DNA of 6,021 nucleotides, from positions 1-6,021 of the forward strand of contig CAJPLU010000038.1 in assembly GCA_905371595.1 (NCBI GenBank), in the 5' to 3' direction. The DNA is from Candidatus Saccharimonadota bacterium. GTDB taxonomy: Bacteria; Patescibacteriota; Saccharimonadia; Saccharimonadales; Saccharimonadaceae. This document shows, piece by piece, positions 4,920 through 6,021 of the stretch. The position numbers and the translations under genes were made by a program. Under the pieces are notes generated by a model. It was given only the letters and a program-made list of their open reading frames with translations. It did not search any database and was not told the DNA's origin. Every line of letters starts with the position of its first letter. Positions within the stretch are counted from its first letter, which is position 1.

Positions 4920-5474
4920 ATGTTTAGTACAGATGAATATGAAGCAAAAATGACAGGCGCATTTGAGCACTTTGGCGAGGAGCTGCGCAAGATTCGCACT
5001 GGCCGGGCGCATCCAGGTATGTTAGCGGGTGTGACGGTGGAAGCTTACGGTGCTAGCATGCCGCTCAATCAAGTGGCTAATGTGACGGCTCCCGAGGCGC
5101 AAATGTTGCTGGTGACACCTTTTGATCCAAGCAATTTGCAAAATATCGCGGCGGCGATTCGTAACGATCAGAGTCTTGGTTTTAATCCGAGCGACGATGG
5201 CCGGGTAGTGCGCGTGCCAGTACCAGCCTTGACTGAGGAGCGCCGCAAGCAGCTGGTTCGTCAAGCGTCAGAAAAATTAGAAGAAGCGCGAATCGCTTTG
5301 CGCAACATTCGCCAAGACGGTATCAAGGACGCCAAAAAAATGAAGGAAGCTAAAGAGCTGAGCGAGGACGATCTTAAAATGATTGAAAAAGAATTTGATC
5401 GCTTGATGAATGAATTCCAAGACAAGCTAGAGGCCGCTTTCAAGGACAAAGAAAAGGATATTCTAACCATCTAA
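4920..5474 (+). CDS. frr: Ribosome recycling factor
   Basis: A 184-aa protein of the exact family length (about 185). RRF, with EF-G, splits the post-termination ribosome into subunits. Domain I is a three-helix bundle interrupted by the beta domain II. Visible landmarks are the first helix with ELRKIRTGRAHPGMLAGVTV (21-40), the hinge and domain II beginning YGASMPLNQVANVTAPEAQM (43-62), PVPALTEERRKQLVRQA (100-116) and the long helix EEARIALRNIRQDGIKDAKK (121-140) carrying the arginines that contact the ribosomal peptidyl-transferase region. The C-terminal helix is strongly charged. AAGGAG (4909-4914) lies 5 nt before the ATG, supporting the start. It begins 33 nt after the 236-aa gene and its TAA shares one base with the ATG of uppS. 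No AGA/AGG arginine codons occur. Confidence 0.98.
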   Translation: MFSTDEYEAKMTGAFEHFGEELRKIRTGRAHPGMLAGVTVEAYGASMPLNQVANVTAPEAQMLLVTPFDPSNLQNIAAAIRNDQSLGFNPSDDGRVVRVPVPALTEERRKQLVRQASEKLEEARIALRNIRQDGIKDAKKMKEAKELSEDDLKMIEKEFDRLMNEFQDKLEAAFKDKEKDILTI

Positions 5475-6021
5475 TGAGCGAGAAAGTACTGCCAGTACAC
5501 GTCGGCTTCATTGTCGACGGCAATCGCCGCTGGGCAAAAGCTCAGGGTCTATCAGCGCAAGAAGGGCATAGCGCTGGCTATGAAAAGTTGCGCGAAATTA
5601 TCATCGACACTATCGATCGCGGCGTGCCGTATGTCAGTGCGTATATTTTTAGTACCGAGAACTGGCATCGTAGTGGCCCGGAGATTAAGCATTTGATGGA
5701 TTTGGTGGTGCAAATGTTGACGCGCGATTTACATATTTTCGTTGAATACGGTATACGACTAAGGGTGGCGGGGACGCGTGTGCGTCTCAGCCGCCGAGTC
5801 AAAAAAGCGATTGACGAGGCCGAAGCGGCCACCAAAGATTTGACGCACGGCACGGCGATTTTGTCGTTTAACTATGGTGGGCACCAGGAAATTATAGATG
5901 CAGTCAACACCTTGCGCAAAACGCTTTCAACACATAAAAAAGTAACAGCGCAAATCTTTGAGCAATTTTTGTATACGCCAGATGTGCCGCCATGCGACTT
6001 GATAGTGCGCACCAGCGGCGA
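5474..6021 (+). CDS. uppS: Undecaprenyl diphosphate synthase (cis-prenyltransferase), 3' end outside the window
   Basis: The frame from ATG 5474 gives 182 codons to the window edge, out of a usual length of about 230-255. UppS condenses isopentenyl diphosphate onto farnesyl diphosphate to make the C55 carrier for peptidoglycan and other wall polymers at the cytoplasmic membrane face. Motifs in order: HVGFIVDGNRRWAK (9-22) with the catalytic Asp15; EGHSAG (30-35) with the conserved His32; YIFSTENWHRS (57-67); FNYGGHQEI (132-140); and RTSG at the window edge, the start of the RTSGE motif that binds isopentenyl diphosphate. Unusual positions are Ala instead of the common Arg in the GLPRxxGH segment (GLSAQEGH, 25-32), GT instead of GD at about 100-101, and His instead of Arg in NYGGR. 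The start is set by the TAATG overlap with frr, which suggests translational coupling; no strong Shine-Dalgarno lies at normal distance (AAGGAT at 5454-5459 is about 14 nt away). Confidence 0.95.
   Translation, partial: MSEKVLPVHVGFIVDGNRRWAKAQGLSAQEGHSAGYEKLREIIIDTIDRGVPYVSAYIFSTENWHRSGPEIKHLMDLVVQMLTRDLHIFVEYGIRLRVAGTRVRLSRRVKKAIDEAEAATKDLTHGTAILSFNYGGHQEIIDAVNTLRKTLSTHKKVTAQIFEQFLYTPDVPPCDLIVRTSG

Noticed and set aside
1..6021. UGA recoding as in Gracilibacteria/Absconditabacteria.
   Set aside because: UGA ends the membrane-protein gene (283-281) and the caspase-like gene (2232-2234) at sensible places, and no in-frame UGA interrupts conserved genes.

Overview
The window looks like chromosomal DNA from a small-genome bacterium of the Patescibacteria/CPR group, most likely a Saccharibacteria (TM7) relative. 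The evidence is a short EF-Ts (197 aa, single core), a cysteine-free B-type L31, very tight gene packing and several promoters placed almost on top of the start codons. TGA is used as a normal stop by two genes, which argues against the UGA-recoding lineages (Gracilibacteria/Absconditabacteria). This placement is an inference from protein appearance, not from a database search.

Layout. Positions 1-727 (minus strand) hold the 5' part of rpmE (L31, running off the left edge) and, upstream of it, a small two-helix membrane protein of the 'low affinity iron permease' (Fet4-like) family. Each has its own sigma70-type promoter with little or no 5' leader. A 76-bp divergent intergenic region (728-803) follows. 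Positions 804-2704 (plus strand) hold two unrecognised genes overlapping by ATGA. The first (476 aa) has a C-terminal half with the His-Gly and Ser-Cys dyad pattern of clan CD (caspase-like) cysteine peptidases. The second (157 aa) is a small acidic protein. This pair uses AGA/AGG for 24 of 45 arginines, while rpsB, tsf and frr use none, so it looks like an accessory insertion. Positions 2688-4138 hold rpsB-tsf with a good promoter, a roughly 67-nt leader and a weak terminator-like hairpin behind tsf. Positions 4151-6021 hold an unrecognised 236-aa gene, then frr and the start of uppS, closely packed.

The housekeeping part follows the common bacterial order rpsB-tsf-(pyrH)-frr-uppS, except that the place usually held by pyrH (UMP kinase) is occupied by the unknown 236-aa gene. 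The housekeeping genes serve ribosome assembly (S2, L31), elongation-factor recycling (EF-Ts), ribosome recycling (RRF) and the lipid carrier for cell-wall synthesis (UppS).

The most interesting content is the caspase-like candidate with its translationally coupled acidic partner. Next is the odd start region of the 236-aa gene, which has a leaderless small ORF, a minimal ATG-TAG and a possible one-base frameshift. No RNA genes, CRISPR arrays, insertion sequences or long repeats were seen.
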